In this document: positions 1 through 8,374 of the stretch, in pieces
Layout: each line of letters opens with the position of its first letter
Numbering within the stretch: position 1 is the first letter of the stretch
Assembly (NCBI GenBank): GCA_944321125.1
Contig: CALUKD010000034.1
Location: forward strand, 1 to 38,130
Direction: 5' to 3'
Length of the DNA stretch: 38,130 bases
From: Candidatus Butyricimonas faecavium
GTDB taxonomy: Bacteria > Bacteroidota > Bacteroidia > Bacteroidales > Marinifilaceae
Program-made: the position numbers and the translations under genes
The notes under the pieces: generated by a model
Seen by the model: only the letters and a program-made list of their open reading frames with translations
What the model was told of the DNA's origin: nothing
Database searches by the model: none

Positions 1-401
1 GATTACGTTTGATGATTTTTAAGGATTCTGACATAGGTTTACTTAGATTTACAGTAAACTTTTCTCAGGATAATACAGGGTGTTTACCCGTTGTATATTC
101 GATGTACTTAGGGATTAAAGACGTATCAACTTCGAATCACCTTCGGTACAAAGACGTTCAGGAACGTCTTTGTACCGAAGGTGATAGGTTTTTGTTCTAT
201 GATTATCAGGTGATAACCTTAAGTACTAATCCTTTCTTCATTTGATAATGGAACTATGATATGTTTTTATATGTTAGTGTTTCCATCATATCTTTTTCGT
301 GTATGATTTTGTCATCCATGAAAGAAAGGCTTGATAAGATGGAAATATATCGGTGTTTTTTACTATCTTGCACAAGTTTATATGATTATTATAAGGAAGT
401 T
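1..401. other. Leading non-coding stretch with one strong hairpin
   Basis: I find no convincing gene here. An open frame of 78 codons (9-245) crosses a perfect inverted repeat and has no recognisable family or good ribosome site, so I treat it as chance. Apart from the hairpin listed separately (136-185), a short 7-bp repeat near 40-65 and AT-rich DNA, I see nothing. It is the leader of the protease gene at 402. Confidence 0.5.
136..185. repeat. Perfect 23-bp inverted repeat, 4-nt loop
   Basis: The left arm is 136-158 and the right arm 163-185, with loop CAGG between them. All 23 pairs are perfect. No T-run of intrinsic-terminator quality follows directly, although the sequence just downstream is T-rich (about 189-196). 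It could be a terminator for a gene lying left of the window, a protein-binding palindrome, or a REP/MITE-like unit. Confidence 0.85.
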
Positions 402-1586
402 ATGCGAGTTATTCAATATATAGGGGTGCTTCTTTTCTTTTTCCTCGTGTCTTGCGAGAAAAATGACGTGGAGCCACAGAAGACAAGGACGTTGATGGTT
501 TATTTAGCGGGAGATAATAATCTTTCGGGACATATGCAGAAGAATATCACTTCCATGATGTCTGCTTGGAAGGAGAGTTATCATGCGAATATCGTGATCT
601 ATTTTGATGGTCCCAATGCCATGCCGGAGCTTTACACGTTCCAGTTTAAAGGGAAAGAAGTGGAGAAGCGACTGCTCAAAAAGTACGAGGAGATGGATTC
701 CGCGGATCCGGAAGTTCTGAAGAAGGTATTGAACGAGATGCAGGATTTGTACCCGTCAGATTCGTATGGATTGATTCTCGGTTCACACGCTTCGGGATGG
801 ATTCCTTCAGGGGGATTTGTCCGGAGTAATCAGATGTTATATGCCGAGCCCGTTCTGACCCGTAGTTTCGGTACGGATTATACCGGGTCAAACCAGATGG
901 ATACCCGGGATATGGCAAAGGCGATTCCTTTTAATAAGGAAAAGTTGGAGTTTATCCTATTTGATGCTTGCTTGATGTCTTCTATTGAGGTGCTTTATGA
1001 TTTACGGGAGAAGGCAAAATACGTGATTGCATCTCCGGCTGAACTACCAGCACCGGGTTTTCCTTATGCCCGGGTGATGCCTTATTTCTGGGGAAAGGGG
1101 ACAGATTTGGAGAATGACTTAGTGAAAGTGTGTAATGAATTCTGGGATTATTATAATACGTATAATGCATCTAATCGGTTTGGTACGATTGCTTTAATAA
1201 AGATGGACGGGATGAAACATTTATTTAATCTTACCCGTGAAGTTTTGCAAGGGCAAAAAGAGAATGTAACTGCGATAAACCAAAATGATGTTTATTGTTA
1301 TCCTATGGTAGAGTACGCCAAACATGATCGTTTTTTTGATTTGGGAGATTACATGAAATACATGACCAAGAATAGGAAAGGACTTTATAAGGAGTATCGA
1401 GATTTTTTGGATGACGAGGTTGTGATCTATAAAAAAGCAACGAACCCATTTTATTATACAGAAATACCTGATGAAACATTTAGTGGCATAACAACTTATA
1501 TTCCTCTTAGGATATGGCCTACCGCTGAAAAAGAGGCTTATTGGAATTTCCCTTGGGCGGGTGTCTATGAGGCGGCGACGGAATAA
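402..1586 (+). CDS. Clostripain-like (peptidase C11) lipoprotein
   Basis: This is a predicted surface cysteine protease of the C11 clostripain family, 394 residues. I chose the ATG at 402 because it follows AAGGAAG and opens a lipoprotein signal (hydrophobic residues 4-17, lipobox ending in C18). The frame is open back to 261, but that extension has no signal logic. The catalytic dyad is visible: His129 in LGSHASGW and Cys190 in FDACLM. C11 enzymes cleave after basic residues, usually Arg or Lys. That specificity is family knowledge and is not shown here. The residues after about 290 are less conserved and probably form the C-terminal part of the fold. The gene stands alone and converges with the amidohydrolase at 1768. 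The 181-base gap holds an inverted repeat. Confidence 0.88.
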   Translation: MRVIQYIGVLLFFFLVSCEKNDVEPQKTRTLMVYLAGDNNLSGHMQKNITSMMSAWKESYHANIVIYFDGPNAMPELYTFQFKGKEVEKRLLKKYEEMDSADPEVLKKVLNEMQDLYPSDSYGLILGSHASGWIPSGGFVRSNQMLYAEPVLTRSFGTDYTGSNQMDTRDMAKAIPFNKEKLEFILFDACLMSSIEVLYDLREKAKYVIASPAELPAPGFPYARVMPYFWGKGTDLENDLVKVCNEFWDYYNTYNASNRFGTIALIKMDGMKHLFNLTREVLQGQKENVTAINQNDVYCYPMVEYAKHDRFFDLGDYMKYMTKNRKGLYKEYRDFLDDEVVIYKKATNPFYYTEIPDETFSGITTYIPLRIWPTAEKEAYWNFPWAGVYEAATE

Positions 1587-1638
1587 GTGATATATTTCTA
1601 ATTCCTTTGTTATTGCGAGTAACTTGCAGGAGTGTTGA

Positions 1639-1699
1639 ATCGTACTTTCCTTGATATCTCAAGTGTATTTCAAGGAGAAATTAATCAAAAAAGTACGAT
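1639..1699. repeat. Interrupted inverted repeat between convergent genes
   Basis: The outer arms are 1639-1648 and 1690-1699 (10 bp). Directly inside lie a further 6-bp pair, 1649-1654 with 1670-1675, and a 14-base bulge on the right side. It lies between the 3' ends of the protease and the amidohydrolase genes and could act as a transcription barrier in both directions, but there is no clean T-tract. Confidence 0.6.
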
Positions 1700-1767
1700 C
1701 CGTGTAGTTGACTTATCGTTAACCTACTAACGAGGTTACAGTACAAGTATATATACACACACCTACA

Positions 1768-2907
1768 TTATAATTTTTGATTTTCTTCGGCGATCGTGTA
1801 AAATAGGGTTGCTCCCGTTTCAATCACCTCGTCCGGAAAATCGTATTGTGGGGAGTGGAGTGGGGCACAGTTTTCTCCGGAACCCAAACCGAATATGGCT
1901 CCTTTGTATTGTTGCGTGAATAACCCGAAATCTTCCCCCCAACTGAACGGTGTTTGTAATTCTATGTACGGCAGATTATTGCGAAGGGCTGCATTTTTAA
2001 TTAGACTCACGGACTGCGGGTCGTTTTCATTAGCGGAGAAAGGTTCCAACCATTCCATCTCGTATTGCAAGTCGGGAGTACGTTCACATTCGGTAGCGAC
2101 CAACTCTTTCAGTTGTTGAGCATGTTGGTGTAAGAGTTTGTCGGTTTTGGCTCGGAATGTGGCCCGAATTATACTGTTTCCTGCCGATACGCCGTATGCT
2201 TCTTCACCGATGTGAATTTCCACGATCGTGGAGAGAAAATAGGTGTCGGATTGAATATCGGTGTTATTCCAGCGTAATAACTCGTTAATAATGTTGAGCG
2301 TGGCGGGAATGGGACTGATACCTTTTTGGGGTTCGGCTGCGTGTGATGTTTTTCCCGTAAGTGTGATGGAAACGCTTACCACGGCACACGTGAAACAGCC
2401 TTCTTTACAGAGAACGGCGGAAGTAGGATAACCCGGGATATTGTGTAGGGCAAACGCCTTGTCGACCTTGTAATAATCCAATACCTTTGTCTCCAGCACA
2501 GCTTTTGATCCGCTCCCGTTCTCTTCTGCCGGTTGGAAAAGAAGTAGTACACGTCCTTTTGTCAACGGATGTTCCGACAACATTTGGGCGAACCGGAGTA
2601 ATATGGTCGTGTGGCCGTCATGCCCGCATTTATGTGCTACTCCCGGATTCTGTGAATAGTAAGGTATATCGTTTGCTTCTTGTACCGCAACAGCATCCAT
2701 ATCCGCTCGAAATAGGAGGGTTGGGCCATCTTCCGAGAAGAAGTATTCAACGAGTAGCCCGTGACCACCCACGTGGCGGATGACTTTAGTTGGATTGAAC
2801 GCCTGTAATTTATCCTCGACGAAACGGGCTGTTTGAGCCTCGTGTCCCGAGAGTTCGGGATGTTGGTGCAATTCCCGACGTATCTGATAAAAGGTATTTC
2901 CTTGCAT
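1768..2907 (-). CDS. M20 family amidohydrolase
   Basis: A 379-residue metal-dependent hydrolase of the M20D type (hippurate / indole-acetyl-amino-acid hydrolase, N-acyl-amino-acid deacylase relatives). It is cytoplasmic, with no signal peptide. Metal-site residues are visible: C94-G-H96-D-G-H99, the E128-E129 pair in QPAEENGSG, His155 in ALHNIPG, and a late histidine in CAPLHSP near residue 350. Length is normal for the family. The exact substrate cannot be read from sequence: peptide or N-acyl amino acid scavenging is likely, and acetyl-diaminopimelate deacetylation is a less likely alternative. The gene is monocistronic and is divergent from the DUF2157 gene at 3004. Confidence 0.88.
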   Translation of the reverse strand: MQGNTFYQIRRELHQHPELSGHEAQTARFVEDKLQAFNPTKVIRHVGGHGLLVEYFFSEDGPTLLFRADMDAVAVQEANDIPYYSQNPGVAHKCGHDGHTTILLRFAQMLSEHPLTKGRVLLLFQPAEENGSGSKAVLETKVLDYYKVDKAFALHNIPGYPTSAVLCKEGCFTCAVVSVSITLTGKTSHAAEPQKGISPIPATLNIINELLRWNNTDIQSDTYFLSTIVEIHIGEEAYGVSAGNSIIRATFRAKTDKLLHQHAQQLKELVATECERTPDLQYEMEWLEPFSANENDPQSVSLIKNAALRNNLPYIELQTPFSWGEDFGLFTQQYKGAIFGLGSGENCAPLHSPQYDFPDEVIETGATLFYTIAEENQKL

Positions 2908-3003
2908 AGTTTTTCAATTTACACCACAAAGGTAAAATAATTAATTGTTCGTGTGGTTATATTTATTTTCTATCTTTACGTCGAATTGTAAAAGAATGTA
3001 GGT

Positions 3004-4053
3004 ATGAAGTTAAATAAATCACAAGGGGATTTGTTGAAACGGGTAATCGAACGATGGGAGGCGGAAGGTACGATTGACTCGGGTACGGCGGAGCGGTTGA
3101 AAGGGAGTTATATGGTGCGTTCTTTCGAATGGAAGGAATTGGCAAAGTATTCGTTCTGGATTGCCATTGTTTGTGGGGTGATTGCTGTGATATCGGTGCT
3201 AGCGGATCATTTGATCATGGATTTGCTCGAGAGATTATTTTTTTCTTCTTATTCTTTGGCTAGCGGTATATTTGCCGTGCTGGCGACTTTGGTGTTTTAC
3301 TGGGGTTGGAAACGGCGGAAACAGGTGCCTTACAAGGTTTTCAGTAACGAGACAATTCTTTTTCTTGGTGTACTGCTGACGGCAGTTTCAGTTGGGTATT
3401 TAGGAGCGGCCCTAGATAATGGGAGCGGGCATTTCTCGTTGCTTTTTTTGTTGGCGGCGGTGATTTATGGTGTGCTGGGTTTTTATTTTTCATCAGTGCA
3501 GGTGTGGGTATTTGCCCTGTTGTCGTTAGGAGCATGGTTCGGGGCTGAGACGGGGTATTTGACTGACTGGAGCAATCATTTTTTGGGATTGAATTACCCG
3601 CAGCGTTACGTGGTTTTCGGGGGATTGTTGGTGGCGTGTCGTTTTCTGCTAGCTAAGAAGAAATGGTTCGCGACTTTTGATTATTCGACATACGTGGTTG
3701 GGATGCTCTACCTATTTATCTCGTTATGGTTTCTTTCTATATTCGGAAATTCGGAAAGTTGGATTCGCTGGTATTCTACAAAACAGGTGGAGTTGTGGAC
3801 TTGGAATTTGTTGATTCTTTTGGGTGCAGTGATTGCCATATTTATAGGTTTGAAACGGGATGATGTTGTTGCCCAGGGGTTTGGGATTACTTTTTTCCTA
3901 TTGGGTATTTACACGTTATATTTTTCCCTGTTATGGGATGTTATGCATGCGGGGTTATTCTTTTTTATACTGGCTGTATCTTTTTGGTTGTTGGGTCGTA
4001 AGGCAGAGAAAGTATGGCACTTGGAGTTTTTGCGTGACCCGAAGAAAGAATGA
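3004..4053 (+). CDS. DUF2157-like polytopic membrane protein
   Basis: A 349-residue inner-membrane protein with a short soluble N-terminus (residues 1-45, rich in charged helix). About nine or ten hydrophobic segments follow, spaced from residue 48 to about 335, with a charged tail. The N-terminal charged helix followed by many membrane spans fits the DUF2157 family, whose function is unknown. It is followed after 16 bases by a second membrane-protein gene on the same strand, so the two probably form an operon. No transport or catalytic motif is visible. Confidence 0.7.
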   Translation: MKLNKSQGDLLKRVIERWEAEGTIDSGTAERLKGSYMVRSFEWKELAKYSFWIAIVCGVIAVISVLADHLIMDLLERLFFSSYSLASGIFAVLATLVFYWGWKRRKQVPYKVFSNETILFLGVLLTAVSVGYLGAALDNGSGHFSLLFLLAAVIYGVLGFYFSSVQVWVFALLSLGAWFGAETGYLTDWSNHFLGLNYPQRYVVFGGLLVACRFLLAKKKWFATFDYSTYVVGMLYLFISLWFLSIFGNSESWIRWYSTKQVELWTWNLLILLGAVIAIFIGLKRDDVVAQGFGITFFLLGIYTLYFSLLWDVMHAGLFFFILAVSFWLLGRKAEKVWHLEFLRDPKKE

Positions 4054-4069
4054 TGATATGAATTAGAGT

Positions 4070-4534
4070 ATGGATACACTGGTAAGTTTAGGATATTGGG
4101 GGTTGTTTATCGGTTCTTTTCTTGCATCAACGATTATCCCGATGAGCGCTGATGTGTTGTTGGTTGGTGTATTGGCATTAGGAGGAAACGTGTGGGGATG
4201 TTTGGCAATAGCCACGGTAGGCAACTGGTTGGGAGGATTGACCTCGTACTGGATAGGATGGTTGGGACGTTGGGATTGGATCGAGCGTTGGTTCAAGGTG
4301 AAGCGGGAAAAGCTGGAGCAACAGAAAGGACACGTGGATCGTTATGGTGTTTGGCTTGCTCTTTTCACGTGGTTGCCGATCGTGGGTGACCTGTTTGCCA
4401 TTGCCCTCGGATTTTATCGTGTCCGTCCGAAGATGTCTGCTTTCTATATGCTCGTGGGGCGTTTTGCCCGCTTTTTGGTGTGGGTGTTGCTGTATATTAA
4501 GTACGCCGACCGTTTTATAGAATGGATCCGTTGA
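4070..4534 (+). CDS. YqaA-type (DedA/SNARE-associated superfamily) membrane protein
   Basis: A 154-residue inner-membrane protein with about four hydrophobic segments. Features of the YqaA/DedA group are visible: an early GLFIGSFLASTIIPMSAD stretch with a helix-breaking proline, a central GNWLGGLTSYWIGWLGR segment, and an amphipathic re-entrant region around WLPIVGDLFAIALGFYRV. Members of this superfamily are linked to membrane lipid traffic (undecaprenyl-phosphate or phosphatidylethanolamine flipping in some DedA proteins). Whether this short branch does so is unknown. It is probably co-transcribed with the DUF2157 gene just upstream. Confidence 0.78.
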   Translation: MDTLVSLGYWGLFIGSFLASTIIPMSADVLLVGVLALGGNVWGCLAIATVGNWLGGLTSYWIGWLGRWDWIERWFKVKREKLEQQKGHVDRYGVWLALFTWLPIVGDLFAIALGFYRVRPKMSAFYMLVGRFARFLVWVLLYIKYADRFIEWIR

Positions 4535-4545
4535 TCAATTGGTTG

Positions 4546-5319
4546 TTACCAGCTACCACTAGAACCTCCGCCACCGAATGAACCACCACCGAAACCGCCA
4601 AATGCACCGCTACCGCTACTGAATCCACCGAAACCGCCGCTACTGCCGCCACCCATGGGGAAGATGAAGAAACCGCCGCTACTGGAGGTGTGACCGGGCG
4701 AGTAGCCACCGCCACCTCGTTTCCGGAATATGAGTGATAGGATGATCACGAAAACGATGAATCCGATTACGATGTCAAAGGGACTACCTTCGTTCTTTTT
4801 CTTGTACTCGTCTGCAGTGTATTCGCCTTTAGATAAGTCTATTAATACATCCGTGGCTTTGTCAATGCCTTTGTAGTAATTATTTGTTTGGAAAGCAGGG
4901 ATGATTTCGTTACGGATGATACGGGAAGCTGTTACATCCGGAATAACTCCCTCTAACCCGTAACCGACGGAAATGGCTACTTCTCCTTTTTCTCTTCTGG
5001 ATTTTGGTTTAATCAGAATGACAATGCCGTTGTCTTTTCCCTTTTGACCGATACCCCATTTTTCTCCGAGACGAGCAGCATAGTCGTTGATGTCGTACCC
5101 GTTAAGTGAAGGCACGGTGACTACAGCAATTTGAGTGGAGGAGTTATTGTTGAAATTTACGAGTTTTTTCTCCAGTGCTGCCCGTTCTTGGGTGCTGAAT
5201 AATCCCGTGAAATCATTCACGATACGTTTCGGGGTCATGGGTTCCGGAATATCTTGGGCGTGAACGGTGAACAGGGTTCCCGTGATGAGGGCAAATAATA
5301 TGAAGAAGCTTTTTATCAT
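4546..5319 (-). CDS. TPM-domain membrane protein with glycine-rich tail
   Basis: A 257-residue protein with a signal peptide (residues 1-21, ending HAQ), a TPM (TLP18.3/Psb32/MOLO-1) domain over about residues 32-165, and one membrane span near 183-198. A short basic turn follows, then a long Gly/Ser/Phe-rich tail ending GSSGSW. This is the usual YgcG-type layout: TPM domain outside the membrane, low-complexity tail inside. It is third in a lemA-TPM-TPM operon, a common arrangement. TPM domains have been tied to membrane-protein or photosystem repair in plants. The bacterial role is not established. Confidence 0.85.
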   Translation of the reverse strand: MIKSFFILFALITGTLFTVHAQDIPEPMTPKRIVNDFTGLFSTQERAALEKKLVNFNNNSSTQIAVVTVPSLNGYDINDYAARLGEKWGIGQKGKDNGIVILIKPKSRREKGEVAISVGYGLEGVIPDVTASRIIRNEIIPAFQTNNYYKGIDKATDVLIDLSKGEYTADEYKKKNEGSPFDIVIGFIVFVIILSLIFRKRGGGGYSPGHTSSSGGFFIFPMGGGSSGGFGGFSSGSGAFGGFGGGSFGGGGSSGSW

Positions 5320-5375
5320 ATTGCTATAAATTACAAATTAAAGAACGATTGTCCGCACAAAACCGTGATATTCCT

Positions 5376-5810
5376 TTACTGGAAGGAGATTTCGTCTGGA
5401 AGTTCGTTTATGTCATCAGCCTGATAGGGGAAATATTCTTTTAGTTGTTCCCCGGCGGTGGTGACAGCTTCACAGATACCTTCCGTGATCTTTCCTTCTT
5501 TGAATTTCCCGATCATGTTTTTCATGATAGAATCCCAGAAATCTGCAGGTACTTTGGCGTTGATTCCTGCATCTCCGAGAATAGCGGATTTGTGGTCGAG
5601 TAGGGCCACGTAGATCAGTACTCCGTTTCTTTGTGCCGTTTTGTGCATATTTAGATGGGCAAAAACGTCGGTAGCTCGGTCAAGTACGTTTATTTTGCAA
5701 CGGTTTTCAATATGTACCCGGATTTCCCCGGACGTATCTTTTTCCGCTTGCTTGATAGCAGCTACCATGACATCTTTCTGTTGTTTGGTAAAGGCTTTTT
5801 CGGGAGACAT
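5376..5810 (-). CDS. TPM-domain protein
   Basis: A 144-residue protein with a TPM domain over most of its length (core segment from DTSGEIRVHIE to about residue 125, including the GVLIYVAL and GDAGI motifs). It has no signal peptide or membrane span, unlike its downstream neighbour, so it probably acts on the cytoplasmic side. It lies between lemA and the second TPM gene. The 56-base gap to the latter is unremarkable, but the gap to lemA contains a large nested hairpin (5819-5917) that may tune expression along the operon. Confidence 0.82.
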   Translation of the reverse strand: MSPEKAFTKQQKDVMVAAIKQAEKDTSGEIRVHIENRCKINVLDRATDVFAHLNMHKTAQRNGVLIYVALLDHKSAILGDAGINAKVPADFWDSIMKNMIGKFKEGKITEGICEAVTTAGEQLKEYFPYQADDINELPDEISFQ

Positions 5811-5818
5811 AAGTTGAG

Positions 5819-5917
5819 TTTATGATTTAATGGTTTATGATTGTAGATTACGAATTTGAATATTTACGATTTATAATTGAAATTCTAATTATAAATCGTA
5901 AATCAAAAAATCATAAA
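5819..5917. repeat. Nested intergenic hairpin between lemA and TPM gene
   Basis: The inner arms are 5862-5878 and 5887-5903 (17 bp, perfect, 8-nt loop). The outer arms are 5819-5828 and 5908-5917 (10 bp, perfect). The whole gap between the two genes folds on itself and consists of variants of a tAAATCrTAAAT motif. This looks like a mobile intergenic repeat unit rather than a terminator, because the operon appears to continue through it. Confidence 0.8.
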
Positions 5918-6508
5918 TTAAAACTTAACTTCCGGAGCTTTTTCCGCACCGGCGGTAGCCTCGAAATAAGGTTTCGGGGTGAAACCGAACATTCCGGCAA
6001 CGAAGTTTTTGGGGAATGAGCGGATATAAGCGTTGTAGCTTTTCACTTCCTCGTTGAATTTACGTCTTTCGACAGCAATACGGTTTTCTGTTCCTTCCAG
6101 TTGGGCTTGTAAGTCACGGAAGTTCTCGTTAGCTTTCAAGTCTGGGTATTGTTCGGAAATAGCCATCAAACGAGAGAGGGCAGAGGAAAGTTCACCTTGC
6201 ATATTATTGAACTTTTGGATAGTTTGTTCATCCAGTTGATCAAAGTTCACTCGCATCTGCGTGGCTTTTGCACGGGCTTCCACGACTTGGGTTAACGTGT
6301 TCTGTTCATGCTCCGCATAGCCTTTTACCGTGTTTACGAGGTTTGGAATTAAGTCCAAACGACGTTGATATTGATTTTCCACGTTTGACCATTGGGAGGA
6401 TACATTTTCACTCCGGGTTACCATCTGATTGTAACTTCCTTTGAACCACATGAAAATTCCAATCACGATAACGATAATTACTCCTATTACAATATAACTC
6501 TTTTTCAT
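5918..6508 (-). CDS. lemA: LemA family protein
   Basis: A 196-residue LemA protein. An N-terminal membrane anchor (residues 5-23) is followed by a short outside segment and then a four-helix coiled-coil domain starting at YNQMVTRSENVSSQWSNVE. That motif and the QYQRRLDLIPNLVNTVKGYA signature are diagnostic for LemA. Length is typical. Its role is poorly known; it is often encoded next to TPM proteins, as here, which supports a shared membrane-linked function. It is first gene of the operon with two TPM genes. Confidence 0.92.
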   Translation of the reverse strand: MKKSYIVIGVIIVIVIGIFMWFKGSYNQMVTRSENVSSQWSNVENQYQRRLDLIPNLVNTVKGYAEHEQNTLTQVVEARAKATQMRVNFDQLDEQTIQKFNNMQGELSSALSRLMAISEQYPDLKANENFRDLQAQLEGTENRIAVERRKFNEEVKSYNAYIRSFPKNFVAGMFGFTPKPYFEATAGAEKAPEVKF

Positions 6509-6611
6509 GTTTTGCTTTTATTTTAGTATTACGAGCACAAATATAATGCTTTATTGATTGCTTGCAGCAAGATGAGTAATTTTAGATTTATAATCACTTC
6601 ATTTTTTAGTT

Positions 6612-8024
6612 TTATTTAATCACACGATCGTAGATGTAAAGTAACAAGGTTGTACCTAATCCGATTGCCAGTATCACCATCCATATGTCGGAGGGGGAAT
6701 ATTCGTTCCATAGTAGGTTGGTCAACTCGTGAGGGGTAAGGTTAACCTGTTGGGCTACATGGTCGAAATAGGCATTATTTGACAAGCCTTCCGGTAATTG
6801 AAGGCCTTTTTCGGCAACGAACTGACGAGTGATCATCACTTTATCTGCTATGTTTTGGTAGACTGTACCGGAGATGATTCCAGCAAAGATGTTGCCGATG
6901 AAAACGGGGATAAAGGAGTATCCCATATAGAGAGCCTTTTTGTCGTGTGGGGCAATCCTACCGATATATTCCGTGATTTTTGGAGATCCTGCCATTTCTC
7001 CCAGTGAGAAAATTAGTATCGCAACGAGCGTGAATAGTACGTTTTGTGAGAACAAGGTAAGAGCCATTCCTATGGAACAGACCAAGAATCCCGAAATCAT
7101 AGATTTAAGGGGTTTCATACGCATTACGACACTTGACACTATAATTTGGAAAATAATAATATAGAGGGCATCGAAGTTGGTCACGAATTCTGCATCCATG
7201 ACTCCCGGTGCCGGACTGTAGTTGGTGCTGATAAAAGGAATGTACTTTTCGAAGAAATGGTACAATATGCTTGTGTCAATCCATTGTGAGATAAAGACGG
7301 GCAAAGTGAAGAAAAGTTGGTTGTACATGGTCCAGAATCCGGCTATAATGAGTAGGAATACTAGAAATTTCACGTCTTTTACGATGCTGAACATATTTCT
7401 GAATATATCCCTGAAAGTGCGAGTAAGAGAGGTCCGTTGCACGATTCTCCGATGGGGTTCCTTGTAGAAAAGGAGCAGTATGAAATTTAGCGTAATAATG
7501 CCTGCTGATACGTAAAATACGAGGTTGGACGATCCTTTGAACAAAAGAGTAACCATCGGGCCGAAAAAAGCGCCTATATTGACCATCATGTAATAAATGC
7601 CGAACCCAATGGAGGCCGTTTCATCCGTCGTGGTTTTGGCTATCGTGGCTGAGATAATTGGTTTGAACAAGGCTGCGCCTAGGGCCAAGTAAAGGTACAT
7701 GAGAAATACCCCTGTGAACGTGGAGAACATGGGCAGGAGGATGAAAGCAGACGTGTATATCGCAAAAGCCAGAGCCAGTACTTTTTTGTAATCGTAGCGG
7801 TCGGCGATAGCTCCGGTCAAGACGGGCAGGAAGTAGAGTATCCCGGTTCCCACCCCCATCAGTATTCCTTTCTGACTTTGTGAGAATTCCAAGCCACCCA
7901 TATCGGATGATCCTGTTAGGTAATTGGCAAAAAGCATGAAGAAGCCGTACCATGCCCAGCGTTCAAATAATTCAATAGTATTAGCAACCCAAAAGGTGCG
8001 GGGAAATTTACGGAACATGCCCAT
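6612..8024 (-). CDS. POT/PTR-type proton-dependent oligopeptide transporter (MFS)
   Basis: A 470-residue inner-membrane transporter with about 12-14 hydrophobic segments. The first helix carries E18-x-x-E21-R22-x-x-x-Y26, the ExxER(F)xYY signature used by POT transporters for proton coupling. The loop GAIADRYDYKK matches the usual MFS motif A position. POT proteins import di- and tripeptides with protons. A large loop between about residues 405 and 445 precedes the last span. The exact substrate is not readable. The gene is alone and divergent from the DEAD-box helicase, with a 350-base gap between them. Confidence 0.85.
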   Translation of the reverse strand: MGMFRKFPRTFWVANTIELFERWAWYGFFMLFANYLTGSSDMGGLEFSQSQKGILMGVGTGILYFLPVLTGAIADRYDYKKVLALAFAIYTSAFILLPMFSTFTGVFLMYLYLALGAALFKPIISATIAKTTTDETASIGFGIYYMMVNIGAFFGPMVTLLFKGSSNLVFYVSAGIITLNFILLLFYKEPHRRIVQRTSLTRTFRDIFRNMFSIVKDVKFLVFLLIIAGFWTMYNQLFFTLPVFISQWIDTSILYHFFEKYIPFISTNYSPAPGVMDAEFVTNFDALYIIIFQIIVSSVVMRMKPLKSMISGFLVCSIGMALTLFSQNVLFTLVAILIFSLGEMAGSPKITEYIGRIAPHDKKALYMGYSFIPVFIGNIFAGIISGTVYQNIADKVMITRQFVAEKGLQLPEGLSNNAYFDHVAQQVNLTPHELTNLLWNEYSPSDIWMVILAIGLGTTLLLYIYDRVIK

Positions 8025-8374
8025 CTTTTACATTTTTAATGATTGATTGGCAAATATAACGAATTAGCTAGACGAAAGGAAGTAAACTTTCGTTTTTCTG
8101 TGAAATAGGCTATCGAAATAAAGGATTTTGCAATTGTTTCAAGAAATATGGTGTCAACTGAATTATATTAGCTATCTTTGCATTGTAAAACATTGTGAGT
8201 TCATTTTGATCTTTGTCTTCTTTGTATTTTCCGGATATGTTTCCTCCGGCTTTTTTCATCGTTGAATTGACCTTTGTAGCTTTCTTTGTTCAGACAATTT
8301 TTTGCCCGAATAGTCTATTTGTATGTACGAACTAAAAATAGCAAAAGGCAATTTTAAACGTAACAATTATTATT
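8025..8374. other. Long leader region of the DEAD-box helicase gene
   Basis: This 350-base gap separates two divergent genes. It holds a Bacteroidota -7 element TATCTTTG at 8173-8180 with no good TTTG box at the expected spacing. Downstream are four CTTTG words between about 8210 and 8290 and a small hairpin followed by six T (8231-8256). If 8173 is used, the helicase mRNA has a leader of nearly 190 bases. I see no small gene in it. Confidence 0.45.
8231..8256 (+). terminator. Weak terminator-like hairpin in helicase leader
   Basis: The arms CCGGA (8231-8235) and TCCGG (8245-8249) are followed by C and six T. The stem is only 5 bp. It sits between the putative promoter and the helicase start, so it could be an attenuator; it may also be chance. 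Confidence 0.35.

Noticed and set aside
9-245. 78-codon open frame at the left edge
   Set aside because: It runs through a perfect 23-bp inverted repeat, has no family, no good ribosome site and no signal; probably chance.
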